A stretch of 43,553 nucleotides of DNA from DUPQ01 sp022706885 (GTDB lineage: Bacteria; Bacillota; Clostridia; DUPQ01). The notes beneath the pieces are model-generated. The model ran no database searches, had not been told where the DNA came from, and saw nothing but the letters and a program-made list of their open reading frames with translations. Location of the stretch: assembly GCA_022706885.1 (NCBI GenBank), contig JAKJBR010000010.1, forward strand, positions 1 through 43,553. The letters are read 5' to 3'. Below, piece after piece: positions 1-7,503 of this stretch; the stretch's first letter is position 1; the number at the start of each line of letters is the position of its first letter. The translations under genes were made by a program, and so were the position numbers.

Positions 1-660
1 CTCTCTTTTTGCAGCGTTATTGAAAAGCAGTCTTGAAATCATTTTAGCGACATCTCCCGCCCAACTCATGGTTGCCTGAACATCCATCGCCTGACGCGGA
101 AGCAGCACCGTTTTACCGTGTCTTGCACGTTCAATCACCACATCCGCTTCAAGCGTTACAAGCTGGAAACGACGCTTGGAGTAGGTTATCGCCGGGCGGA
201 TTGTTGTCCAGTTGTCAAGGCCTGACGCTTTCAATACATCCTCGCCGCGTGCTTTATACAGCGAATAATCCTCCGAACTGATGAAAGGTTCTTCTTTCAT
301 AACATCCAGCAGCCGGGGGGATGTTTCTTTTATCGGATGCTCCTCGTTTGCATATACCCTATATGTGGAAAGATAGATGTAATGACCGGTATTTTCCAGC
401 AGCGGACGGTATTTTTCTTTAAATTCCTTTGTCCCGTATATCAAAAAGTCTACTATGCCGTCGTAATCGTTTTTAAGCAGCTCACCGATATATGCCGGTT
501 CTTTTGCGTTCTTGGCCTTCATAAACTTAATGTTAGGGTTTTCGGATTGTCCTCCGTCAAGTGCCACTACATCCACCTTAAAACCCATTTTTGCAAGTAA
601 CGGTACGAGATATACGCCCATTGCACCCGTTCCGCCCAAAACTAATACCTTTTTTGACAT
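1..660 (-). CDS. NAD-dependent epimerase/dehydratase (SDR family), partial
   Basis: The reading frame is open from an ATG at 660 to the window edge (220 residues), so the C-terminus is missing. The N-terminus is a Rossmann fold with GGTGAMG at residues 9-15, followed by alternating strands and helices. A YxxxK catalytic pair is visible at Y132/K136. These are the marks of extended short-chain dehydrogenases that act on nucleotide sugars or similar substrates; the substrate cannot be read. The start is supported by a GGGGAGGAA ribosome site inside the end of the upstream oxidoreductase gene, only 2 bases away. It is the third gene of an operon with a dehydroquinase-like protein and a quinone oxidoreductase. 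It could instead be an atypical SDR acting as a reductase or RNA-binding homologue. Confidence 0.8.
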   Translation of the reverse strand, partial: MSKKVLVLGGTGAMGVYLVPLLAKMGFKVDVVALDGGQSENPNIKFMKAKNAKEPAYIGELLKNDYDGIVDFLIYGTKEFKEKYRPLLENTGHYIYLSTYRVYANEEHPIKETSPRLLDVMKEEPFISSEDYSLYKARGEDVLKASGLDNWTTIRPAITYSKRRFQLVTLEADVVIERARHGKTVLLPRQAMDVQATMSWAGDVAKMISRLLFNNAAKRE

Positions 661-662
661 TT

Positions 663-1655
663 TCATTCCTCCCCGCTTACCGACAGTACCACTTTGCCGA
701 CATGTCCGCCTGTTTTTAATATTTTATGAGCGGCGTCGGCTTCTTCAATCGGCAGTATTTTATAAATTAAAGTTGTAATTTTCTTGCTTTCCAGCAGCGG
801 CCAGACATCCGTTTCCAGTTTTTTCAGCAACTCCGCTTTGAACTTATCACTTCTCGACCTCAATGTGCTGCCTATTATTCTTAGGTTCTTTCTGAATACA
901 ACCGCTAAATCCACCTCCGACTTATCGCCTGCAAGGGAGGCAATCATTATCCATCTGCCGCCGTATGCCATATGGCGAAGACAGCTTCCCATCATCTTTC
1001 CGCCGAGACAGTCGATTGCAATATCAACGGGCTGACCTGCAGCTTCATATTCAGCCATAACGGCTGCTATGTCTTCCGATGAAGTATCAACTATTCTGTC
1101 GGCTCCTAAGTGTTGTATTTTCCCAACCGATTCACTTCTGCGGACGGTTGTTATCACATAAAGTCCGAAGGCTTTTGCCATGGGAATCACGGCTGACGCA
1201 AGCCCGCTCGCACCTGCATTCATAAGCAGCGTTTCGCCGGGTTCGGCTTTGCCCTCTATGAAAAGGTTCAGGTATGCGGTAGTGTACACCTCAGGCAGAA
1301 CGGCGGCTTCCGCCATCGTAAGCCCTTTTGGAACATAAAGCAGGTGGTCATATCTGACCGCCACATATTCCGCATAACCTCCACCCCCTAAAAGGGTGCA
1401 GACTCTGTCACCGATACGCCAATCGGATTTCTTTTCGGCCTCTTTCCCCATTTCAACAATAATGCCGGATACTTCCAGTCCCATCCATTCCGGAGCACCC
1501 TTAGGCGGTGGGTAGTTGCCTTCCCGCTGCATTAAATCGGCGCGGTTTACAGCGGCATAAGATGTTTTTATAAGCACCTCATTGTCTGAAACGGCAAGTT
1601 GTCCGACATCTTTCCATGACAGGGATTTATCGGGATTTACTATTATCGCTTTCAT
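663..1655 (-). CDS. Zinc-independent quinone oxidoreductase (MDR superfamily, PIG3/QOR-like)
   Basis: This 330-residue protein has the medium-chain dehydrogenase layout: a GroES-like N-terminal domain containing the NRAD motif and the NYPPPKGAP segment typical of the PIG3 branch, then a Rossmann domain with the NAGASGLASA dinucleotide loop near residues 147-156. The catalytic zinc cysteine of alcohol dehydrogenases is absent, as in NADPH:quinone reductases. Its likely role is NADPH-dependent reduction of quinones or enones in the cytosol; the substrate is unknown. The start codon overlaps the stop of the upstream dehydroquinase-like gene as ATGA, which suggests translational coupling, and the SDR gene follows after 2 bases. 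The three are almost certainly one transcript. Confidence 0.85.
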   Translation of the reverse strand: MKAIIVNPDKSLSWKDVGQLAVSDNEVLIKTSYAAVNRADLMQREGNYPPPKGAPEWMGLEVSGIIVEMGKEAEKKSDWRIGDRVCTLLGGGGYAEYVAVRYDHLLYVPKGLTMAEAAVLPEVYTTAYLNLFIEGKAEPGETLLMNAGASGLASAVIPMAKAFGLYVITTVRRSESVGKIQHLGADRIVDTSSEDIAAVMAEYEAAGQPVDIAIDCLGGKMMGSCLRHMAYGGRWIMIASLAGDKSEVDLAVVFRKNLRIIGSTLRSRSDKFKAELLKKLETDVWPLLESKKITTLIYKILPIEEADAAHKILKTGGHVGKVVLSVSGEE

Positions 1656-2455
1656 ATATTTTCTTCTCCGGGAATATTTTCGTAATTCATCATCAGAAGC
1701 AGACGCTTGGCATCCTTGAGTTTGGGCTGACCTTCAGGACTGTCGGCGCTTTCCTGAACGACCAGGTAAATATCCGAGCCGAGAAGCGGTCCGAGAAGAC
1801 GATGCTTTCTGCTTGCGCTACCGCCGCACAGGAAAAGTGAGGGAATTCCCAGCTTATCTTTCAGACAGGTGGAAATTCTTAAATTTTCCAGCAGTTCGCT
1901 TTCGGTATCGGCTGCGGTTACTATTTTGGCAATGTCCGCGCCGCGTCTTCGCTGCTCTCTTGCAATTTCCAGAACTTCATCAGTCCTGATGAATTTCAGT
2001 ACATGGCTTGACATAATCACTTGCCCGCCGAGCTTATGTACTTCTTCTATCAATCTGATCTGTTTTTCCACCGCTGCCGGATTGTATGTCATCTCGCTCG
2101 AAGTCGGATAGAACATATCCGCTCTGATGTCTATAAGATCGCCGCCGCATTCGAGAGCCGTAATCAGCTCTTTAGCGAGATACTCGTCATCAGCTGCACT
2201 TTTGGTATTACCTCGTCTGTAATTGGTGACATAAGCCGGTTTGTCTTCCATTGCGTTGAAAATATCGCAAAAATCCGTTTCGGTTCTGCATTCCGGCAAC
2301 ATTGATTCCATCTGAAGACCGAAAGCATCGCATCCTTCTTCCAGTGCGAGCCTTATATCACGTATTATTTCCGATGTCATGCGGGATTTAATCATTACGC
2401 AGAGCGTCGGTCGTCCCGGGATTAAGAATTTTCTGTGCGTGTATTTATCTCTCAT
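1652..2455 (-). CDS. Divergent type I 3-dehydroquinate dehydratase-like protein
   Basis: With the ATG at 2455 the protein has 267 residues. An upstream in-frame ATG at 2491 exists, but a GGAGG site sits just before 2455, and the 2491 codon lies inside a TATAAT hexamer, so 2455 is preferred. Type I dehydroquinases use a Schiff-base lysine and a catalytic histidine in a TIM barrel. Here K177 (ADIAKIVTAA) and H151 (MSSHVLKF) fit those positions, and E50 and the RADMF strand also match. The usual SxHDF motif has become SSHVLKF, and flanking residues are poorly conserved. It may therefore be a specialised paralog rather than housekeeping AroD. It leads an operon with a quinone oxidoreductase and an SDR, not with other shikimate genes. 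Confidence 0.7.
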   Translation of the reverse strand: MRDKYTHRKFLIPGRPTLCVMIKSRMTSEIIRDIRLALEEGCDAFGLQMESMLPECRTETDFCDIFNAMEDKPAYVTNYRRGNTKSAADDEYLAKELITALECGGDLIDIRADMFYPTSSEMTYNPAAVEKQIRLIEEVHKLGGQVIMSSHVLKFIRTDEVLEIAREQRRRGADIAKIVTAADTESELLENLRISTCLKDKLGIPSLFLCGGSASRKHRLLGPLLGSDIYLVVQESADSPEGQPKLKDAKRLLLMMNYENIPGEENI

Positions 2456-2489
2456 TTTATCCTCCGACAATATGATATTACGGTTTTTC

Positions 2490-2495
2490 ATTATA
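2490..2495 (-). promoter_or_regulatory. Candidate -10 box (TATAAT) for the dehydroquinase-like operon
   Basis: A perfect TATAAT reads on the minus strand here, about 35 bases upstream of the preferred start at 2455. The hexamer 17 bases further upstream (AAATCG) is a poor -35 box. The promoter is therefore plausible but weak, or helped by an activator. It overlaps the upstream in-frame ATG at 2491, which argues against that ATG as the start. Confidence 0.4.
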
Positions 2496-2605
2496 CGCTA
2501 CATGCATCCGACCGATTTCCATTCTTCAACACCGTTTTATTATTTCATCTTCACGGAGAGTTGTAAAGAACCGGTAATCGCCTTATTTATATATTTACAA
2601 ATATT

Positions 2606-2848
2606 TTACTCTACTATTTCGTATAGTGACGAAGCATCACCTTTTTTAACATTATCCGATATATCGGTCACTCTGACCTTTACCGAACTGTTTACAAATT
2701 TAATTTCTAAAATATCACCTTTTTTAACCTGATAAGAAGGTTTGACCGCTTTACCGTTTGCGAATATCTTCTGTGCTTCACATGCATCATTAGCAACGGT
2801 TCTTCTCTTTATGAGACGGCTTACTTTAAGAAACTTATCTATTCTCAT
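2606..2848 (-). CDS. rqcP: RqcP (YabO) S4-domain ribosome quality-control protein
   Basis: This 80-residue S4 RNA-binding protein begins MRIDKFLKVSRLIKRRT, nearly the Bacillus YabO/RqcP signature. It continues with the FANGKAVKPSYQVKKGD segment that forms the rest of the S4 fold. RqcP works with RqcH on stalled 50S subunits and is needed for C-terminal alanine tailing of incomplete peptides. It overlaps the upstream mazG by 14 bases, as expected for the conserved mazG-rqcP neighbourhood of Firmicutes. The HU gene that often lies between the two in Clostridia and the yabP/yabQ sporulation genes that often follow are absent here. Confidence 0.92.
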   Translation of the reverse strand: MRIDKFLKVSRLIKRRTVANDACEAQKIFANGKAVKPSYQVKKGDILEIKFVNSSVKVRVTDISDNVKKGDASSLYEIVE

Positions 2849-3629
2849 TTTTAGCCTCGTTCCAGTACTTGTCCAGCTGCTCCAAAGTCATCTCTTTCAT
2901 AAACTGACCTTTATCGTTACAGCTGTTTTCCACATGCGAAAAACGCTTTATAAACTTATCCGACGAAGCATCCAGACTTTGTTCGGGGTCTATATCCAAA
3001 AATCTGCAGACATTGACAACGGCAAAAAGCAAATCTCCGGCTTCTTCCTTCTGCTTTTCGGTATCTTCCGTTTCAATCGCCCGTTTTAACTCATGGGCTT
3101 CCTCATATACCTTATCGAAAGCTCCCCAAACATCCGGCCAGTCAAATCCCACTCTCTCGGCTTTACTCTGTATTTTATTGGCTCTCATAAGTGCGGGAAA
3201 GGTCTTGGGAATGTTGCTCATGCTGTCCGCTTCGCTCTTATAGCCTTTTTCTTTTATCTTAATTCTTTCCCAACTTTCCAGTACCTGCTCCGCTGTATCC
3301 ATCTTTTTGTCACCGAATATATGCGGATGGCGGAAAATGAGTTTTCTGCAAATACCGTCGGTAATGTCCGATAAATCAAATGTTCCGTTTTCTTTACCTA
3401 TTTGAGCATGAAATACCACCTGAAGAAGCACATCTCCCAGTTCCTCAGTCATCTTTTCTATGTCATTATCAATGATTGCATCGCATGTCTCATAAGCTTC
3501 TTCAATCAGGCATGTTGTAATGGACTCATGTGTCTGTTCTTTATCCCAGGGACATCCGCTATCGCTTCTCAGTTTTGCCATTATTTCCACAAGGTCGTTA
3601 AAATCGTATTTTTTATCGTGTTTATCCAT
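2835..3629 (-). CDS. mazG: Nucleoside triphosphate pyrophosphohydrolase MazG
   Basis: This 264-residue protein has two MazG-type domains. The first carries GCPWDKEQTH and the metal-binding EEAYE...EELGD pattern; the second repeats an EE...EAGD pattern. It hydrolyses NTPs and dNTPs to monophosphates and pyrophosphate, and is thought to clean up non-canonical nucleotides. The length matches E. coli MazG and lacks the N-terminal methylase-like domain fused in Bacillus YabN. It lies 21 bases after prmC and overlaps rqcP downstream, so it is probably translated in the same polycistron that starts at rpmE. Confidence 0.93.
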   Translation of the reverse strand: MDKHDKKYDFNDLVEIMAKLRSDSGCPWDKEQTHESITTCLIEEAYETCDAIIDNDIEKMTEELGDVLLQVVFHAQIGKENGTFDLSDITDGICRKLIFRHPHIFGDKKMDTAEQVLESWERIKIKEKGYKSEADSMSNIPKTFPALMRANKIQSKAERVGFDWPDVWGAFDKVYEEAHELKRAIETEDTEKQKEEAGDLLFAVVNVCRFLDIDPEQSLDASSDKFIKRFSHVENSCNDKGQFMKEMTLEQLDKYWNEAKNENR

Positions 3630-3650
3630 CTTTTACATCCTTCCGGCTCG

Positions 3651-4472
3651 TCATTCGCTTCTTGCTATTACTATTCTATCAGTATTATGTAAATCTTTGT
3701 GTACATTAATATCGGTATATCGGTATTTTTTCAGTATATCGCACACCCGTGATGCCTGATTGTATCCTACTTCGTATAGGATATATCCGCCTTTTTGCAG
3801 ATACTTCATCGCATCGGCGGATATCAATTCATAGTACTCCGTTCCCTCCTCACCTGCCAGCAGTGCAAGCTTGGGCTCATACTCCAGCACCTGTTTGTCC
3901 AATGCGACATATTCATGTAACGGAATATACGGAGGATTGGATACTATTATATCGAACTGCCCTTCAATTTTATTAAAAAGGTCGCTTTGTATCGCGAAAC
4001 AGTTGCTTGCTTTATTAATCACTATATTCTTTTTTGCTATTTCAACACACTTATCCGATATATCGCTCATAATAACTTTTGATTGTGCAAGTTCCTTTGC
4101 TATGGATATACCCGCACAGCCGCTTCCGCATGCCAGATCCAGAATCCGGGGTGATTCCATGGTTTTACCTATGGCTATCGCTTTCTCCACAAGTATTTCC
4201 GTATCGTTTCTAGGTATAAGGACATGTGAATCCACATAAAAACTATTACCGTAAAAGCAGGCTTTGTTCAGTATATATTCGAAAGGCTGGTTTTTCCCTC
4301 TTCTTTCGGCATATTCAAGCAGCAACCGATACTTATCAGGCTCCACTTGTTCATCGGGATGTGCGTAAAAATAGGAAATATCCTTTTGGAATACTTCTTC
4401 AAGAAAAAAATACATTTCCTTTTTATCCTTGAATATTTCCGAACAATAACCGATTAATTGTGAAATTACCAT
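3651..4472 (-). CDS. prmC: Peptide chain release factor N5-glutamine methyltransferase
   Basis: PrmC methylates the glutamine of the GGQ motif of release factors RF1 and RF2 using S-adenosylmethionine. The protein has the N-terminal helical substrate domain, the SAM-binding motif LDLACGSGCAG and the catalytic NPPY tetrapeptide. Starting at 4472 gives 273 residues. A longer frame to 4526 exists, but its first 18 residues would be read inside the upstream yqhQ gene and match nothing in the family, whereas MVISQLIGYC fits. The ATG at 4472 overlaps the yqhQ stop (ATGGTAA), implying coupled translation. In many Clostridia prfA comes next; here mazG does. Confidence 0.92.
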   Translation of the reverse strand: MVISQLIGYCSEIFKDKKEMYFFLEEVFQKDISYFYAHPDEQVEPDKYRLLLEYAERRGKNQPFEYILNKACFYGNSFYVDSHVLIPRNDTEILVEKAIAIGKTMESPRILDLACGSGCAGISIAKELAQSKVIMSDISDKCVEIAKKNIVINKASNCFAIQSDLFNKIEGQFDIIVSNPPYIPLHEYVALDKQVLEYEPKLALLAGEEGTEYYELISADAMKYLQKGGYILYEVGYNQASRVCDILKKYRYTDINVHKDLHNTDRIVIARSE

Positions 4473-5410
4473 TTCGCTTCTTCCGGATCTTCCGGTACTA
4501 CCGCATTGAATGCCATTATGGCACATTCCACCATGCCTTCATCCGGCTCCTTTGCGGTAAGCTTCTGAAACAACATACCGGGAGCGGATATAATCTTGGA
4601 AAAAACATTATCATATCTTCCCGCTACTTTAACAAGCTCATATGCCAATCCCGCTACCAGAGGAAGCAACAGTATCCTGAAAACCATGTTGAGAATAACC
4701 GAATGCCATCCCACAAAAGAAAAAACAATTATGGACACCGCCATGACCAGAAACATAAAACTTGTCCCGCATCTGCGGTTGCTTGTAGGATACTTCATAA
4801 CATTTTCCACGGTAAGTTCCTCATTTGCTTCATAGCAGTTTATGGTCTTATGTTCCGCACCGTGATACATCCAGACCCTTTTTATATCCTTCATTAAGGT
4901 GACGGCTGCGAGGTAGCCGATAAAAATGGCAATTCTCAATACGCCTTCCAGTAAATTATTAATAACGGCACTCTCTATCTTAAGAAGACCTATCACGAAA
5001 TTGGGCAGAAGAATAAACAAACCGACCGTTATTGCCACCGATAAGAGAACAGCAAAGAAGATAGCTGTCTTACTCAACTCACCGTCCGATGATTTTGTTT
5101 CCGCTTTCTTCTCATCCGATTGCTCTTTATCTTGCTCATTATGTTCATCTGCTTTATCATTATCCTCTTCTTCAATATCATAAAAAGAAGCCGCATAAGA
5201 CAATGCCTTTATGCTTAAGACCATCTGATATATCAGTGAATAAGCCCCTCTTAATACGGGTATTTTTGCTATCTTCCACTTTTTGGGAAGATTCTCCACA
5301 TCCAGTACTATATCACCGTCGGGTTTTCTGACCGCTATTGCTTTTTTATGCGGTCCTATCATCATTATGCCTTCCAGTAATGCCGAACCGCCGATTGATG
5401 TTTTTCTCAT
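4466..5410 (-). CDS. yqhQ: DUF1385 membrane protein, YqhQ-like
   Basis: This 314-residue protein starts with the family signature of an IGGSALLEGIMM segment. It then has a charged acidic linker (about residues 85-110) and several membrane segments around 115-165 and 205-245, with the conserved YHGAEHKT...CYE motif between them. The function is unknown; homologues sit between rpmE and prmC in many Firmicutes, as here. The start codon has no Shine-Dalgarno sequence and lies only 5 bases beyond the T-run of the rpmE terminator, so expression must come from read-through, coupling or an unusual initiation. The acidic insert rich in D, E and K is longer than I expect for the family, though I could not measure this. 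Confidence 0.85.
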   Translation of the reverse strand: MRKTSIGGSALLEGIMMIGPHKKAIAVRKPDGDIVLDVENLPKKWKIAKIPVLRGAYSLIYQMVLSIKALSYAASFYDIEEEDNDKADEHNEQDKEQSDEKKAETKSSDGELSKTAIFFAVLLSVAITVGLFILLPNFVIGLLKIESAVINNLLEGVLRIAIFIGYLAAVTLMKDIKRVWMYHGAEHKTINCYEANEELTVENVMKYPTSNRRCGTSFMFLVMAVSIIVFSFVGWHSVILNMVFRILLLPLVAGLAYELVKVAGRYDNVFSKIISAPGMLFQKLTAKEPDEGMVECAIMAFNAVVPEDPEEAKW

Positions 5411-5415
5411 ATTAT

Positions 5416-5446
5416 AAAAAAATCGGGCTGTTTATCAGACAACCCG
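5416..5446 (-). terminator. Intrinsic terminator after rpmE
   Basis: On the minus strand an 8-base-pair stem (CGGGTTGT with ACAGCCCG, one G-U pair) closes a 7-base loop and is followed by seven T residues. It sits 13 bases after the rpmE stop. The next gene, yqhQ, starts 5 bases after the T-run, so the hairpin should attenuate everything downstream (yqhQ, prmC, mazG, rqcP). Confidence 0.85.
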
Positions 5447-5459
5447 CCTTTCCTTTAAA

Positions 5460-5660
5460 TTACGAAATACCGTATTTCTTTTTGAATTTGTCCACTCTTC
5501 CGCCGGTATCCACAAATTTCTGTTTGCCCGTGAAATACGGATGACAATTTGAACAAATTTCCACTTTGATATCCTTCCTTGTTGAACCTATTTCAAATTC
5601 GTTCCCGCATGCGCAGGTCGCTGTAGTTTTATAGTATTTCGGATGTATATCTTTTTTCAT
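5460..5660 (-). CDS. rpmE: 50S ribosomal protein L31, zinc-binding form
   Basis: This is a 66-residue L31 with the four zinc cysteines C16xC18 and C36xxC39, so it is the C+ form that stores zinc rather than the zinc-free paralog. The ATG at 5660 is chosen over the GTG at 5669 because an AGGAGGTGAT ribosome site overlaps the GTG and is ideally spaced from the ATG. The gene has its own near-consensus promoter (5692-5720) and its own terminator, so most transcripts should be monocistronic, with limited read-through into yqhQ-prmC. Confidence 0.97.
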   Translation of the reverse strand: MKKDIHPKYYKTTATCACGNEFEIGSTRKDIKVEICSNCHPYFTGKQKFVDTGGRVDKFKKKYGIS

Positions 5661-5691
5661 CCTTATCACCTCCTAAATTGCCGCAAGCGTG

Positions 5692-5720
5692 ATTATACCA
5701 CACCGTATAAAGCATTTCAA
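5692..5720 (-). promoter_or_regulatory. Sigma-A-type promoter for rpmE
   Basis: The minus strand reads TTGAAA (5720-5715), a 17-base spacer, then TATAAT (5697-5692). The ribosome site of rpmE follows about 20 bases downstream, giving a short leader with no room for a riboregulator. Confidence 0.85.
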
Positions 5721-5755
5721 CAGTATTTTTTTAATATACCTATATCTGATTTCAA

Positions 5756-7315
5756 TCAATAATCCATGACAGCCGTCTGTTTTATATTAATGCTGCTGAC
5801 AAATTCCGCATTATTCTTGGTCTTCATCAGTTTATCTATCATCCATTCTGTTACTTCGGCAGTACCCATATTGCTCATTGCACGCCTTATGGTCCAGATA
5901 CTTTCCAGTTCTTTCTTGCCCAACAGCAGTTCCTCTCTTCTGGTACCCGACTTATTAATGTCTATTGCCGGGAATATCCTTCTTTCGGAAAGTTTTCTGT
6001 CCAGATGCAACTCCATATTACCGGTACCCTTGAATTCCTCGTAAATGACGTCATCCATTCTGCTTCCCGTTTCCACAAGGGCTGTTGCAATAACCGTAAG
6101 GCTTCCTCCGAACTCAATGTTTCTTGCCGAACCGAAGAATTTCTTGGGTGCATGAAGCGCACCGGGATCCAGTCCTCCCGAAAGTGTTCTTCCCGTAGGG
6201 GTCATTGTAAGGTTATGCGCTCTGGCAAGCCTTGTTATACTGTCAAGAAGTATTACCACGTCTTTTCCGTGTTCCACCATCCTCTGAGCTCTTTCTAAAA
6301 CCATTTCCGATACCTTGACATGGTTTTCGGGAACTTTATCAAATGTGGAATAAACAATCTCTCCCTTTACCGACCGCTGCATATCGGTAACTTCCTCAGG
6401 CCTTTCATCTATCAGCAGAACAATAAGTTCCACATTGGGATGATTAAGCGTAATGCTGTTTGCTATCTTTTTCAACAATACGGTTTTACCGGCTTTGGGA
6501 GGAGATACTATCATTCCTCTCTGCCCTTTTCCTATCGGAGCAATAAGGTCGATTATTCTTGTTGAATAATCTTTCGGATTATTCTCCAATGTAAGCCGCT
6601 CTTCCGGGAAAATGGGGGTAAGCGTATCAAAAGATTTTCTGGTGAAAACTTTTGCCGGATCCTCGTCATTTATGGCTATTACATGCTGAAGAGCCTGGAA
6701 TTTCTCATTATCTTTTTTAGGTTTTCCGGTACCGAATATCTTATCGCCGGTCTTAACTCCGTACTTGCGTATCTGATTGGGAGCGACATACACATCCTTC
6801 GGACCGTAAGAGTAATTATCGGTACGTAAGAAACCGTATCCGTCCGGCAACACTTCCAACACCCCGCAAACCTGATCATATTGACCGTCTTCGTATTCTT
6901 CAGGCAAATCGCCGTCTGGCTGCGAATCGGCTGTTTCCTGAAAACTTATACTCTGTGCCTGCACCGGAGGAGCAATGGTAGCCGAGTCATGTGATTTTAT
7001 AACATGCCTTGCCTTCTTTTCCTCTTTTACAGGTTTTGCAACCTCCGATTCTTTTGCCATTTTGGACAAAAGATATCTGGGCTTCTTGGGAGTTTCCTGT
7101 GTCACCGCTTCCAGTATTTTAGCCGCCTCGGATACAACCGCTTCTTCTTTCGGTTGTTCCTTCTCAATATTCAGTTCTTCCGGTTTGGTTATTTCCAAAA
7201 TCTTTTCAATCAATTCCGCCTTTTTCATAACCGTGACGCTCTTGACGCCCAGCGTTTTGGCAATAACCCGCAAATCCGCAATGGATTTAGACCTTAAAAT
7301 CTCAACCTCGTTCAT
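5756..7315 (-). CDS. rho: Transcription termination factor Rho
   Basis: Rho is the hexameric RNA helicase that ends transcription at Rho-dependent sites. The protein has 519 residues from the ATG at 7315, which follows GTGAGGATATTA; the first four codons of the longer frame are discarded. Order of parts: a SAP-like Rho_N domain (residues 1-45), a charged low-complexity linker of about 95 residues, the cold-shock RNA-binding domain (about 145-220, with the GYGFLR motif), and the RecA-like ATPase with P-loop PPKAGKT near 272-278 and Walker B VVILLDSITR. The linker makes it about 100 residues longer than E. coli Rho. The gene has its own promoter, and rpmE follows under a separate one. Confidence 0.97.
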   Translation of the reverse strand: MNEVEILRSKSIADLRVIAKTLGVKSVTVMKKAELIEKILEITKPEELNIEKEQPKEEAVVSEAAKILEAVTQETPKKPRYLLSKMAKESEVAKPVKEEKKARHVIKSHDSATIAPPVQAQSISFQETADSQPDGDLPEEYEDGQYDQVCGVLEVLPDGYGFLRTDNYSYGPKDVYVAPNQIRKYGVKTGDKIFGTGKPKKDNEKFQALQHVIAINDEDPAKVFTRKSFDTLTPIFPEERLTLENNPKDYSTRIIDLIAPIGKGQRGMIVSPPKAGKTVLLKKIANSITLNHPNVELIVLLIDERPEEVTDMQRSVKGEIVYSTFDKVPENHVKVSEMVLERAQRMVEHGKDVVILLDSITRLARAHNLTMTPTGRTLSGGLDPGALHAPKKFFGSARNIEFGGSLTVIATALVETGSRMDDVIYEEFKGTGNMELHLDRKLSERRIFPAIDINKSGTRREELLLGKKELESIWTIRRAMSNMGTAEVTEWMIDKLMKTKNNAEFVSSINIKQTAVMDY

Positions 7316-7377
7316 TAATATCCTCACTAAAGTATTTTTTTATATTTAGAGTATAGATTTGTTCTTTCCGAATTCAA

Positions 7378-7406
7378 ACAATATCATACACGAAGTATTT
7401 TGTCAA
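7378..7406 (-). promoter_or_regulatory. Sigma-A-type promoter for rho
   Basis: The minus strand reads a perfect TTGACA (7406-7401), a 17-base spacer and TATTGT (7383-7378). The predicted leader to the rho ATG is about 55 to 60 bases and AT-rich. No attenuator hairpin was seen between promoter and start codon. Confidence 0.75.
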
Positions 7407-7457
7407 ACATTTCTTGCATGTTTTCGACTTTAATTCTTCGCAGAAGACATACATGTT

Positions 7458-7488
7458 GCACATATTCCGCCCACACCGAAATACGCAC
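7458..7488 (-). terminator. Stable hairpin after the HAD gene, without a T-run
   Basis: On the minus strand a 12-base-pair stem with four G-U pairs (GTGCGTATTTCG with CGGAATATGTGC, 7-base loop) lies about 16 bases after the stop of the HAD gene. No T-run follows it, so it is not a classical intrinsic terminator. It could protect the 3' end of the patatin-HAD mRNA or mark a Rho-dependent end just upstream of the rho promoter. Confidence 0.4.
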
Positions 7489-7503
7489 TATTTTGTCTTA
7501 AAT

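Noticed and set aside
4473..4526. The longer PrmC frame starting at 4526.
   Set aside because: It would read through the 3' end of yqhQ with residues that fit no PrmC, while the ATG at 4472 is coupled to the yqhQ stop.
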